Shown in pieces: positions 17,487 to 25,513 of a DNA stretch of 64,000 nucleotides. The position numbers and the translations under genes are program-made. Within the stretch, counting starts at the first letter, position 1. Each line of letters opens with the position of its first letter. Below the pieces are notes generated by a model that was not told the DNA's origin, ran no database searches, and saw only the letters and a program-made list of their open reading frames with translations. Source of the DNA: Candidatus Omnitrophota bacterium (GTDB lineage: Bacteria > Hinthialibacterota > Hinthialibacteria > OLB16); assembly GCA_020632575.1 (NCBI GenBank), contig JACKFH010000019.1:7390-71389 (forward strand), given 5' to 3'.

Positions 17487-17968
17487 TGGAACCGGACGCC
17501 GCGAGTCTCTCCAATCTCCAGGATATTGTGGTTCCTCCCCCGGTTCCCTGGTGGCCGCCTGCTCCCGGATGGTGGTTTGTCGCGGCGGCGGTTCTGATCG
17601 CCGGGGCCGTTCTCGCGAAACGGATGTGGAGACGGTGGAAGTCGAACGCCTATCGGCGCGAAGCGCTCTTGGAAATCGAGTCGGCTTCGAGTGTCGAGGC
17701 AATCTCGGAAATCCTCAAACGAGCCGCCTTAGTCGCCTTTCCACGCATAGAGGTCGCTTCGCTATCGGGTCAAGGGTGGATCGACTGGTTGTCGAAGAGC
17801 GGAGGAGAGACGGTTCCCGATGCGGTGGCCGAGGCATTCAACCGAGGAGTCTGCGATCCCGCGTATAACGAACATCTCGATGAGTCCGCTGGGTTCGCGC
17901 GTCGATGGATACGTCGTCACGACATCCAAAAGTCGGAATTGAAGGCGGAGGCGACCGGATCATGCTGA
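17486..17968 (+). CDS. DUF4381 membrane protein of the Bat operon
   Basis: The product is 160 residues. The hallmark of DUF4381 is the Pro/Trp-rich segment before the single membrane helix, here LQDIVVPPPVPWWPPAPGWW (11-30), followed by the helix FVAAAVLIAGAVLA and a basic cytoplasmic tail. The domain occurs only in MoxR-BatA-type operons and is presumed to help assemble the vWA proteins at the inner membrane; the biochemical role is unknown. It overlaps the BatA start by seven bases. Confidence 0.88.
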   Translation: MEPDAASLSNLQDIVVPPPVPWWPPAPGWWFVAAAVLIAGAVLAKRMWRRWKSNAYRREALLEIESASSVEAISEILKRAALVAFPRIEVASLSGQGWIDWLSKSGGETVPDAVAEAFNRGVCDPAYNEHLDESAGFARRWIRRHDIQKSELKAEATGSC

Positions 17969-18996
17969 CCTTCGCACACCTCTGGGTCTTTGCGCTTCTG
18001 CCGCTCGCTTACATCATAAGACGATGGGCGCCCCCTCGGGACAAACCTCATCCCGCCGTGTTCGTTCCCTTCCTCGTACGAGCGAAAAACGCGGGGGCCG
18101 TTTCGAGATCCGTTTCGAGTGAGGATGGATTGCCGCTTATCCTCAGATGGGTCATCTGGGCGCTCGTTTTGACTGCGCTGGCCCGTCCGCAGTGGCTCGA
18201 ACCTCCGATCGAGCGAACGATACCGACACGCGATCTCCTCTTGTTGGTGGACCTCTCCGCATCGATGGATACGAAAGATTTTAAGAATGCCCAGGGCGCG
18301 CCGATCAGTCGCCTCGATGAGGTCAAAGAGGTGGTCGGGGAATTTGTTTCCAAACGCAAAGGAGATCGCGTCGGCCTGGTGGTTTTTGGCAACGCGCCCT
18401 TCCTGCAGATTCCGTTTTCCACCGATCTGGGTCTCTGTCGAGAACTCCTCGACCAAACTGCGGTTGGGATGGCCGGGCCCCGAACCGCCTTCGGCGACGC
18501 GATCGGACTTGGGATCAAACTTTTTGAAGACAGCGACGCCCCCGCGAAAACGATGATTGCGCTCACTGATGGTAACGATACGGACAGTTCGGTTCCTCCA
18601 GCCGAAGCCGCTCAAGTCGCCGCCAATCGAAAGATCGTCATCCATACCGTGGCAATGGGCGACCCAACCAAAGTTGGTGAACAGAAACTCGATCAGGAGA
18701 CTCTCAAAGATGTCGCCCAGGAGGCAGGCGGCGAATACTTCCTGGCCCTGAACCGAAAGGAACTGGAAGGAATTTATGAGCAGCTCGACAAGATTGAAAC
18801 TCGCAAGATTCAAACGGTCAGCCACCGTCCTCGACGGGATCTTTTTTATTGGCCACTAGCGGTAGCGCTTATTCTTTGGATGATGGCTCTCACGTGGAAA
18901 ACCTTTGGCGCCAGGCTTCACGCCCCCGTTTCGACTGAGGGCGCTCGATTGCGGGTGAACCCTCGGACGTTCGAATTGGAGACGAGCCCGAAATGA
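17962..18996 (+). CDS. batA: BatA-like vWA membrane protein
   Basis: The start MLTFAHLWVFALLPLAYIIR at 17962 is preferred over an upstream in-frame ATG at 17905, because the family begins with this first membrane helix and the junction then has the 7-base overlap typical of the operon. The 344-residue protein has membrane helices at about 4-20, 58-75 and 290-308 and a periplasmic vWA domain between the second and third. The metal site D97-L-S-A-S101 followed by M is intact, and LTDGNDTD carries another metal-site residue. BatA proteins were linked to oxygen tolerance in Bacteroides. They are thought to be MoxR clients acting in the envelope. Confidence 0.9.
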   Translation: MLTFAHLWVFALLPLAYIIRRWAPPRDKPHPAVFVPFLVRAKNAGAVSRSVSSEDGLPLILRWVIWALVLTALARPQWLEPPIERTIPTRDLLLLVDLSASMDTKDFKNAQGAPISRLDEVKEVVGEFVSKRKGDRVGLVVFGNAPFLQIPFSTDLGLCRELLDQTAVGMAGPRTAFGDAIGLGIKLFEDSDAPAKTMIALTDGNDTDSSVPPAEAAQVAANRKIVIHTVAMGDPTKVGEQKLDQETLKDVAQEAGGEYFLALNRKELEGIYEQLDKIETRKIQTVSHRPRRDLFYWPLAVALILWMMALTWKTFGARLHAPVSTEGARLRVNPRTFELETSPK

Positions 18997-19928
18997 GTTT
19001 CTTGCAAGACTTCCATTTCATACGTCCAGCCTGGTTGCTGCTTATTCCCGTGGCGCTTGGGATTTGGTGGACGCGCAGATCCATCGATGACCCGTTAAGG
19101 GCCTGGCGGAAGGTCGTGGACCCGGAACTGCTGACCGCGATGACGCTGGGAGCGGATGCGAGGTCGAAGTGGAGAGGCCTCGGTCCGCTCGTTGCCATCC
19201 TGATTGGAATCGTCGCGGTGGCCGGACCCACCTGGCGTCCGGAACCCTCGCCTTTCGCCGACGATCCCGCGCCAGCGATGGTGCTGCTCAAAGCCGATAA
19301 GACGATGGACCTCTCCGATCTCTCACCCAGCCGGATGGAACGCGCCCGATTGAAAGTGACCGACTTCGCGAAGGCTCGCCCCGGCGAGCCGATGGGTTTA
19401 ATTGCTTACTCGGGGTCGGCGCACTTGGTCCTTCCTCCGACTCGCGATACAGGCGCCGTGGCGGAAATGGCGAGTCACATCAACCCGGAGATCATGCCGA
19501 AGGAGGGCGATGACCCATCGAAAGCGCTGGACCTGGCGGTGAACACATTGGCCAAAACCGGAGGCGGGGTGATCGTGATCGCGGACACAGTCGATTCTTC
19601 CGCCATGACCGCGTTGAAAGACTTTCGAAGCAAACACCGGCTGCCCGTCCATATTCTGGGAATTGCGCGTCCCGACACCCCAGAAATGGACGCGCTCAAA
19701 GAGGCCTCGCGGGCCCTTGGGGGAAGTCTGGTCCCAATGACTGCGGACACCTCCGATGTGGAGAGCCTTGCCCGCAAGGTCGCTGGAGTTCCGAGGATGG
19801 TTGCGGCTAAGGACGGAAAGGTTCGCTGGGCGGAGGCGGGTTGGAATCTGACACCAGTCCTAGCCCTGCTGGTTTTGGTTTCTTTTCGAAAGACGCGCTC
19901 GGAGATTCAGGAGGGACCCGCATCATGA
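18993..19928 (+). CDS. batB: BatB-like vWA membrane protein with altered metal site
   Basis: The product is 311 residues, with the same architecture as BatA: N-terminal helices at about 12-26 and 64-78, a vWA-like domain, and a C-terminal helix (TPVLALLVLVSF). The BatB landmark LSPSRMERARL is present, but where the family has D-x-S-x-S-M at the metal site this protein reads K100-A-D-K-T104-M, so the first Asp and both Ser are missing. The distal metal-site region also reads VIADTVDSS. It probably no longer binds metal and may be a structural partner of BatA. ATGA overlaps couple it to BatA and BatC. Confidence 0.85.
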   Translation: MSFLQDFHFIRPAWLLLIPVALGIWWTRRSIDDPLRAWRKVVDPELLTAMTLGADARSKWRGLGPLVAILIGIVAVAGPTWRPEPSPFADDPAPAMVLLKADKTMDLSDLSPSRMERARLKVTDFAKARPGEPMGLIAYSGSAHLVLPPTRDTGAVAEMASHINPEIMPKEGDDPSKALDLAVNTLAKTGGGVIVIADTVDSSAMTALKDFRSKHRLPVHILGIARPDTPEMDALKEASRALGGSLVPMTADTSDVESLARKVAGVPRMVAAKDGKVRWAEAGWNLTPVLALLVLVSFRKTRSEIQEGPAS

Positions 19929-20536
19929 GTTCGGTCATTCGGGTTGCCATTCTCCTGATCGCCGCGTTTCCCTTCCAGTCGTGCTCTCATTTTTGGATGA
20001 CACCCGACCAGAAGGGACAGGTGTTGATGAACCGCGGCGAGTTCAAGAAAGCCGCTGAGATCTTCCGCGATCCCTACCGTCGGGGTGTCGCCTGGTTTCG
20101 AGCCGGCGAGTTCGAGAAAGCGGAACAGGACTTCGCGAGGATCGCGACACCCCAGGCTGAATACAACCGAGGAAATTGCCTGGTCATGCGCGGCAAATAC
20201 GACCAGGCGGTCGAGCGCTACGATCGGGCGCTGAAGTTGAAACCCGAGTTCGAGGACGCGAAGAAAAATCGAGCGATTGCGGTCGCCCGCTCGAAGTTAA
20301 TTAACAAAAAGGGCGGAGACGCGGGCGATCAGCGACTCGGAGCTGACAAGATCGTTTTTGACAAGGACAAGAAATCCGGCGGGCAAAAGACCGAGATTCA
20401 GAAGAATCAATTGATGTCGGCCGCAGCTATGCAAGCCATGTGGTTGAGGAAGGTTCAGACTAAACCCGAGGATTTTCTGAGAGCGAAATTCGCCTATCAG
20501 GAAGCGAACCCCGAGAGTGAGGAAACTCGGAAATGA
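19925..20536 (+). CDS. batC: BatC-like TPR protein, probable lipoprotein
   Basis: The start at 19925 makes an ATGA overlap with BatB and begins with a signal peptide, MSSVIRVAILLIAAFPFQSC. The final cysteine is preceded by Ser and is a plausible, imperfect lipobox. The 203-residue product has TPR units at about 30-110: GQVLMNRGEFKKAAEIF, ...WFRAGEFEKAEQDF and YNRGNCLVMRGKYDQAVERY, ending in LKLKPEFEDAKKN. The tail is charged and probably unstructured. BatC in other bacteria is a TPR partner of BatA/BatB and sits in the same operon position. Confidence 0.85.
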   Translation: MSSVIRVAILLIAAFPFQSCSHFWMTPDQKGQVLMNRGEFKKAAEIFRDPYRRGVAWFRAGEFEKAEQDFARIATPQAEYNRGNCLVMRGKYDQAVERYDRALKLKPEFEDAKKNRAIAVARSKLINKKGGDAGDQRLGADKIVFDKDKKSGGQKTEIQKNQLMSAAAMQAMWLRKVQTKPEDFLRAKFAYQEANPESEETRK

Positions 20537-21819
20537 GGCGGCGGATCTCCCTCATCCTTTTCTTGATCTTGGGGGCCCCGTGCTTCGCGCAGGTCTCGCC
20601 TGTAGACGCGAAACTCGACAAGGAGACCGCGTGGACCGGGGAAGCCATCCCGCTTAGCATCACGCTCCGATCTCCTGGCCCCTTCAGCGGCTCCGCCAAT
20701 TTCGATTTCCCTAAACTCCCAATGACCGCCTTCATGACGCAGGGAAGTCCGACAGTTGGAAGCGAAACTGTAGGCGACGATACGGTGATGACGCAGCTGT
20801 ATGATATCACCCTTTACACCCAAGCCGAGGGAGAGGTCGTCATCCCGCCTTTCAAGGTTCGGTTTTCCGGCAAGAAGGACTTCACCTCCCCTGTGGAGGA
20901 CATGGAGGGGATGACCCCCGAACTCAGGTTCCAATCGAAACGCCCCCCGGGAACCGAGGGAATGGCCATGGTCGTCGTCGCCACGGACATGGAGGTCGAC
21001 CAAACCTGGAGCCAAACCTCGGGCGCCTCCCTAGAGGCCGGAGACGTGGTCTCTCGAACCATCTCCCGAAAAGCGAGTGGGACAACTGCGATGATGTTCG
21101 CGCCCGTCGAATCGGCGACCATCGAGGGCGTTCGCATTTATACTGGCGATCCCACCGTTCAGGACAAGTCCGAACGTGGAGACCAGACTGCGGAGCGAAC
21201 CGAGACCCTCAAGTATCTCTTCCAAAATCCCGGAACTTATGAGTTGCCCGAGGTGACGATCTCCTGGTGGAATCCCGACAAACAGGAAATCGATAACAAG
21301 ACTCTTGTGGGGAGTACATTTTCGGTCAAACCGGCGCCTGTCGCTTCCATTGCATCCACCGAAGAGAGCAGGAAAGGGATCGGAATCCTTATCGGGTTGA
21401 TCGCGGTCGGAGTTGTAGCGCTTTGGTTTGCGCGTGGCTGGGTGGCTAAAGAGATTCACCGCCTTACCGAGAAACAGCGCGACCCAGAGACAGTTGCGGC
21501 GAAACGGTTGAAGGCGGCGTGCCGTGAAGGAGATGCGACGAAGGCCTATCAAGAGTATCTGAAATGGAAACTGGTTGGCCTTGCCGGCCTGAGCCGAGAA
21601 CAAATTGCGAACCTTGAACAAACCTCCGCATGGAAAGATCTCGAACGCGCCGACCTCGAGCTATCCCGCCGGCTCTATCGTTCCGAAACGAGTGCGACGA
21701 CATGGAACGGCGCCGTGTTTGAGAAAGCGTTCGAGGGGACGCGGAGAGAACTGAAACTTCTAATGAGGGCGCGCGAATCATGCGCCCCGCTGCCTCCATT
21801 AAATCCAACTGTGAAATGA
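20533..21819 (+). CDS. batD: BatD-like exported membrane-anchored protein
   Basis: The product is 428 residues, with signal peptide MRRRISLILFLILGAPCFAQ, two Ig-like beta domains (about 25-265) and one membrane helix at about 287-303 (IGILIGLIAVGVVALWFARG), then a cytoplasmic helical tail of about 120 residues. The BatD landmark VSPVDAKLDKETAWTGEAIP is at the mature N-terminus, and LYDITLYTQAEGEVVIPPFK closes the first domain. It is the final gene of the operon, overlapping BatC by four bases (ATGA). BatD is presumed to present or scaffold BatA/BatB in the periplasm. No terminator is visible after it. Confidence 0.87.
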   Translation: MRRRISLILFLILGAPCFAQVSPVDAKLDKETAWTGEAIPLSITLRSPGPFSGSANFDFPKLPMTAFMTQGSPTVGSETVGDDTVMTQLYDITLYTQAEGEVVIPPFKVRFSGKKDFTSPVEDMEGMTPELRFQSKRPPGTEGMAMVVVATDMEVDQTWSQTSGASLEAGDVVSRTISRKASGTTAMMFAPVESATIEGVRIYTGDPTVQDKSERGDQTAERTETLKYLFQNPGTYELPEVTISWWNPDKQEIDNKTLVGSTFSVKPAPVASIASTEESRKGIGILIGLIAVGVVALWFARGWVAKEIHRLTEKQRDPETVAAKRLKAACREGDATKAYQEYLKWKLVGLAGLSREQIANLEQTSAWKDLERADLELSRRLYRSETSATTWNGAVFEKAFEGTRRELKLLMRARESCAPLPPLNPTVK

Positions 21820-22002
21820 AATATCTCGGACCGATCAAAGTGTGGGAATGCCTCACCCCTGTCATCCTACGCCAAGCGCTGGCCACACGCAGAATTCCGA
21901 GATCGGAGTGAATCTCAAACCTCTCTCCTGAGAATTCCCAGGAGGAGATCCTTCTCACGTGGATTGAATTACACGCCGAAACCTCTTCCAAAACATCGGA
22001 AG

Positions 22003-22013
22003 GGGTCCAATCA
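22003..22013. repeat. 11-base direct repeat, left copy (possible att site)
   Basis: GGGTCCAATCA occurs here and again at 23473-23483, bracketing the integrase pseudogene at a distance of about 1470 bases. It could be a remnant attachment or target-site duplication, but there is no tRNA end nearby. Confidence 0.25.
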
Positions 22014-22450
22014 TGAAGACCATACTGCAGGATACATTTCTCACGACTGAGGAATTGAAAGAACTCCTAAAATGGAGAATCAAACTTGAAAGACTGGTTC
22101 GTGAATATGAGCTGAGAGGACTTTCTGAGGGGTACTGGTCCAACGCCGTGATAGTGGCGCTGGACCGGGCCTGTGGTATTCTCCCGGTCGAACGTGGCCA
22201 GGGAGCCTCCGAAAATCAGGAGGTATCTCATGGCAAGATATTTGACAAAAAGGGAAGGAATCAGAGTCGGCGATTATTGGGTCACTCAGCGGAAACGCAA
22301 CTCTACTATCCGGGGAGCGACTCCCGAAACCATTGGCCACAAGTTTTCGCTTTGGGAAATAGAGTCCGGTCGGTGGAGAGCCAACTTGAACGACTCGACC
22401 GGAAGGCATCGCAAGAAGTTCAAAGCCGGAACTTTGGTCGAGGCGGTTGA
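22013..22450 (+). CDS. Possible small helical protein upstream of the integrase
   Basis: An ATG at 22013 preceded by AAGGGG opens a 145-residue frame. The first 55 residues look protein-like and helical (LTTEELKELLKWRIKLERLV, WSNAVIVALDRACGIL) and could be an excisionase-type or other small DNA-binding protein. The remaining part overlaps the integrase start at 22230 for about 220 bases and has the composition of an out-of-frame reading, so the original gene may have been truncated or frameshifted when the region decayed. No homology is recognised. Confidence 0.25.
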   Translation: MKTILQDTFLTTEELKELLKWRIKLERLVREYELRGLSEGYWSNAVIVALDRACGILPVERGQGASENQEVSHGKIFDKKGRNQSRRLLGHSAETQLYYPGSDSRNHWPQVFALGNRVRSVESQLERLDRKASQEVQSRNFGRGG

Positions 22451-23426
22451 GAAGGCAGCCGAAAATTTCTTCGGTAACGAAGACCTGAATCCCGCATCGC
22501 AGATTACGATCTCGGATTGTTTTCTCGAATGGCGGAAACAGTTGTCCTGTAGAGAAGCCACCATCAAGACGGATTACTGGCCTCGGGTGCGCCAGTTCGT
22601 TCGATGGGCGGATTCACCTCGCCTTGCCTATTGGAGTGAGCTCCGGCTTCAGCATCTCCAGCAGTATGCGAATGAGGCGGCGGAATCGGGGAACTTACGG
22701 TCTACGATAAACTTGAAAACGCGTGTCGTTTCGATGGCTGCAAGATGGGCTGCGTTAAACTGGCCGGGGGAGTGTCATGACTTCACTCAAGGTTTCCGAT
22801 TGCCAAAGGGACGAGAAGGAAACCGTCGCCTTCGGAGAGATTCACTTTCTCTTGAAGAGGCAGCGGAGTTTCTCATTTTCCTCCGTAATCGAGCCTATGG
22901 GTGGAACATCCTTCCCGGGGTTGCGCTCTGCGCCCTATGCAGCATCAGGTTGTCGGAGGTTCGCAAACTTCGTTGAGCGGATGTCGACCTCGCACAGGGA
23001 CTTGTTCGGGTTACAGGCCGTGATGTGAAGACTGTCCATTCGGATAGAACCATCCCGATCCCGGAATTGGTCCAAGACATTCTCTGTGAAGCAAAGCGAC
23101 GTCAACGGCCGGGGCCGACAGATCCGGTGGTAATCACGAACAATCGGGCATCGTATTGGAAAGCCTTCACTCGATACCGAGACAAGTGGAAACCCGGATT
23201 AAATCTGGAACCCAATGGTCTGCGGCGGGTCTTGCGGTCGGAGTGGTTCAAAAAACGTTGGCACGCCGATTCACTTGCAGTGTATCGAGGTCACAAGCCA
23301 CCAAATACCAGCGCAGTCGATTGGAACCACTACATCATCTTCGATCCCGATTCTCAGCAAGAAACGTTTCGGGAGGAGGTCGTGGAGAAGATCGATCAGG
23401 TGTTGGCACCGTATCCAAATCGGTGA
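22230..23426 (+). pseudogene. Tyrosine recombinase/integrase interrupted by one in-frame TGA
   Basis: The start at 22230 has a strong AGGAGG at 22218-22223. Translation gives an N-terminal DNA-binding region, a SAM-like core-binding domain (about 80-190: ATIKTDYWPRVRQFVRWA) and the first catalytic arginine in CSIRLSEVRKLR. A TGA at 22974-22976 stops it, yet the same frame continues at once with ADVDLAQGLVRVTGRDVKTV and on to LRR...VYRGHK and WNHY, i.e. the second arginine, the GH box and the tyrosine nucleophile. The TGA occupies the position of a commonly conserved tryptophan (LRW-x-DVDL in relatives), so TGG to TGA is the simplest explanation. The usual His of H-x-L-R is Asn (NGLRR). It is probably a recent pseudogene. 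Confidence 0.75.
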
Positions 23427-23472
23427 ACCAACTCGATATCGAATGTGGTCCAGCTAGACCCGGACAAGAATA

Positions 23473-23483
23473 GGGTCCAATCA
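23473..23483. repeat. 11-base direct repeat, right copy (possible att site)
   Basis: GGGTCCAATCA is identical to 22003-22013, and the two copies flank the integrase pseudogene. Confidence 0.25.
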
Positions 23484-23759
23484 ATGGTGCAAAAGGGCCC
23501 CTTAGGCGAAGGGAAGGATTTTCCAATCGCTGAGGCGAATCCGTAAGTGTTGTTGTTTCAACAGGTTAGGGATGTTGGGTCGAACGGGATGCGGAACAGG
23601 GAAACCGGTCGCAAAACCGGTTGCACCCCTAACGGGCACCTTGGACCACGTACATTTGTCCAACCTTTTTCTTCGACCTTGCCCTTTGAAGTGTGCGTTG
23701 GGCAAATTTCGGCAAACAGGTTTTTCGGTTCCTTTGTTCCTCTCACTACAGCCCCATCA

Positions 23760-23930
23760 TTATAGGATCACGTGATACCATTTCCGCATGACTTCGAGCA
23801 GATCGATGGCACCGATAAAGTTATTTCCATTCAAATCGGCGTCGGGATTGAGCGCTGTGGGTCTTGGGGCCAATTTTCCCCTCTTCGACGGTTCACCATC
23901 TTGGACGGATGACTCATGGGGCTTCTCGAC
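23760..23930 (-). pseudogene. Dockerin-like C-terminal fragment of a lost exported protein
   Basis: The minus strand carries a 56-codon frame ending in TAA at 23760-23762 and bounded upstream by TAG at 23931-23933. Its end reads NPDADLNGNNFIGAIDLLEV followed by MRKWYHVIL. This is a dockerin-type calcium-binding half-module (D-x-N-G-x-x-x-x-x-x-D-L-L), located at the C-terminus as is usual. Upstream, the frame is interrupted by further stops with no start, so only the tail of a formerly larger secreted protein survives. Related modules occur at the C-terminus of the 33926-38176 protein and the N-terminus of the 25514-32911 protein. Confidence 0.5.
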
Positions 23931-24112
23931 CTAGCGGTTACAGAAGCGGAATAGTATCCTTCCCGGTTTGACGACCCCGTGGACGTTTGAGAAGAATGTT
24001 GGTCGGCGGATCGTGAATGGATATCAGGATGGTGTGTTTTTCTTCGCTAATTTTCCCTGCTGGGAAGTCTCCCAGCGGCGCGGCGCATGATCATTCAGGC
24101 AAGGATTGAATC

Positions 24113-25431
24113 CTCCCTTTCCTCGGGGCGAAGTATCCGGCCCTTCAAAGCAATTGGTCATGGACTGCCTGCCTTGCTCTCTTGATCCCCGCAGTGGCGA
24201 AACTCGTCTTGCACCTGCTCTCGGCCAGAGGATATGGGATCCATGGGGATGAGCTCTACTACATCGGCTGCGGCGATCGTCTGGATTGGGGCTACATCGA
24301 CCAACCTCCATTCTCGATTCTGCTCCTTCGCTTACAGCGTGCCGTTTTCGGAGATTCACTGCTGGCCCTGCGTATCCTACCCGCTCTGGCAGGATCATTG
24401 ACCGTCCTTCTCGCCGGGCTATTAGCCCGCCGAATGGGAGCCCGAGTTTTCGGCCAGTATCTGACTGAAATCTGTGTCCTCGTCGCTGGGGTTTACCTTT
24501 CTTTGAATCACCACTTCTCGATGAACGCCTTCGACATACTCTTTTGGCTGATTGCCCTCCACTTGGTGGTCCGGATCATCGATGGCGGCCAACCGTTCCT
24601 TTGGGTCTGGCTCGGGTTGGTCGTGGGACTTGGACTCTGGAATAAACTAAGCATTCTCTTCCTCTGCGTCGGGTTGTCTGTCGGACTCATGTTGACAAAA
24701 GAGCGGCGTTCTCTTCATAGACCGTGGCTGTGGGCGGGGTTGGCCTCGTAAGTCTCCTCATTCTGCCCAACGTCCTTTGGCAGGCTTCATGCGGTTGGCC
24801 AACCTTGGAATGGATGGCAATGCTCGCTCGATGAAGAACGTCGCTTTCTCACTCCCCGCCTTCCTGGTTGAACAACTGAAGTACATGAATCCGATAACAT
24901 TTCCAGTATGGGGGACAGGACTTTTCGCTCTTCTCTTCCTGCCAAGAATTGTCATCTATCGGTCGCTCGGTTGGTGTTACCTTATTTTGTTGGCACAGTT
25001 CGTCCTTGCTGGTGGTAAAACACCCGGACTTTTTCGCGAACATGTTCGGCTGGAAAGAACTCACTTTGCTGGTCGCCGATGTCTACAAAACTCTTCCTCC
25101 GGAAGAGCAGGTTAAATGTGGAATCTACACGAACAATTACATGCAAGCCCGCGCCATAGATTTTTTCGGTCAGACGTTTCGTCTGCCTCACGCAATTTCC
25201 GGCCACCACAACTACTGGCTCTGGGGCGCACAGGGTTACCCCGGGGAGGTGATGATCGTGCTAGGCGAGGACGCCGAAATGCTTGAGAAGCACTTTGGAG
25301 ATGTGACCGAGCGGATTCGCTTTTGGGATAAAAGTGTCCAGCCAACTCTCGATGGCCTCCGCGTCTTCGTCGTTCGTAACCCACAGAAACCTCTGGTTAC
25401 ATTGTGGCCTGAACTCAAACACTACATTTAG
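24113..25431 (+). pseudogene. Decayed GT39/PMT-type membrane glycosyltransferase
   Basis: Three overlapping frames together spell a dolichyl-phosphate-mannose-type glycosyltransferase. Frame one (about 24113-24751) has the catalytic loop HGDELYYIGCGDRLDWGYID followed by QPPF and several membrane helices. The sequence LLILPNVLWQASCGWPTLEW continues in a second frame from about 24730, SLPAFLVEQLKYMNPITFPV in a third from about 24830, and FFANMFGWKELTLLVADVYK with SGHHNYWLWG in a fourth segment from about 25020 to the stop at 25431. At least three frameshifts are needed, and roughly 100 residues of membrane region appear missing before FFANMFGW. No ATG start is present. It is not functional as one polypeptide. 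Confidence 0.75.
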
Positions 25432-25513
25432 CGGTGAACAGCCGAGGGGAATTTGGACTGTCACCAGATTCAGACAACTTTCACTGTTCCTTCCTCAACC
25501 AGGATAAGCCAAG

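Larger units (their letters stand above)
23427..24112. other. Intergenic scar after the integrase; only a dockerin-like fragment is recognisable
   Basis: Short open frames here lack ribosome sites and homology. The stretch contains the right copy of the 11-base repeat (23473-23483), the minus-strand dockerin-like tail (23760-23930) and a 7-base-pair perfect hairpin at 24059-24076 (GCTGGGA/TCCCAGC). The rest looks non-coding or decayed. Confidence 0.5.

Noticed and set aside
22974..22976. Genetic code with TGA as tryptophan
   Set aside because: TGA terminates several genes at exact ATGA or TGATG junctions in the Bat operon and elsewhere, so the standard code applies.
24059..24076. 7-bp perfect hairpin as a terminator
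   Set aside because: No T-run follows on either strand and no intact gene ends nearby.
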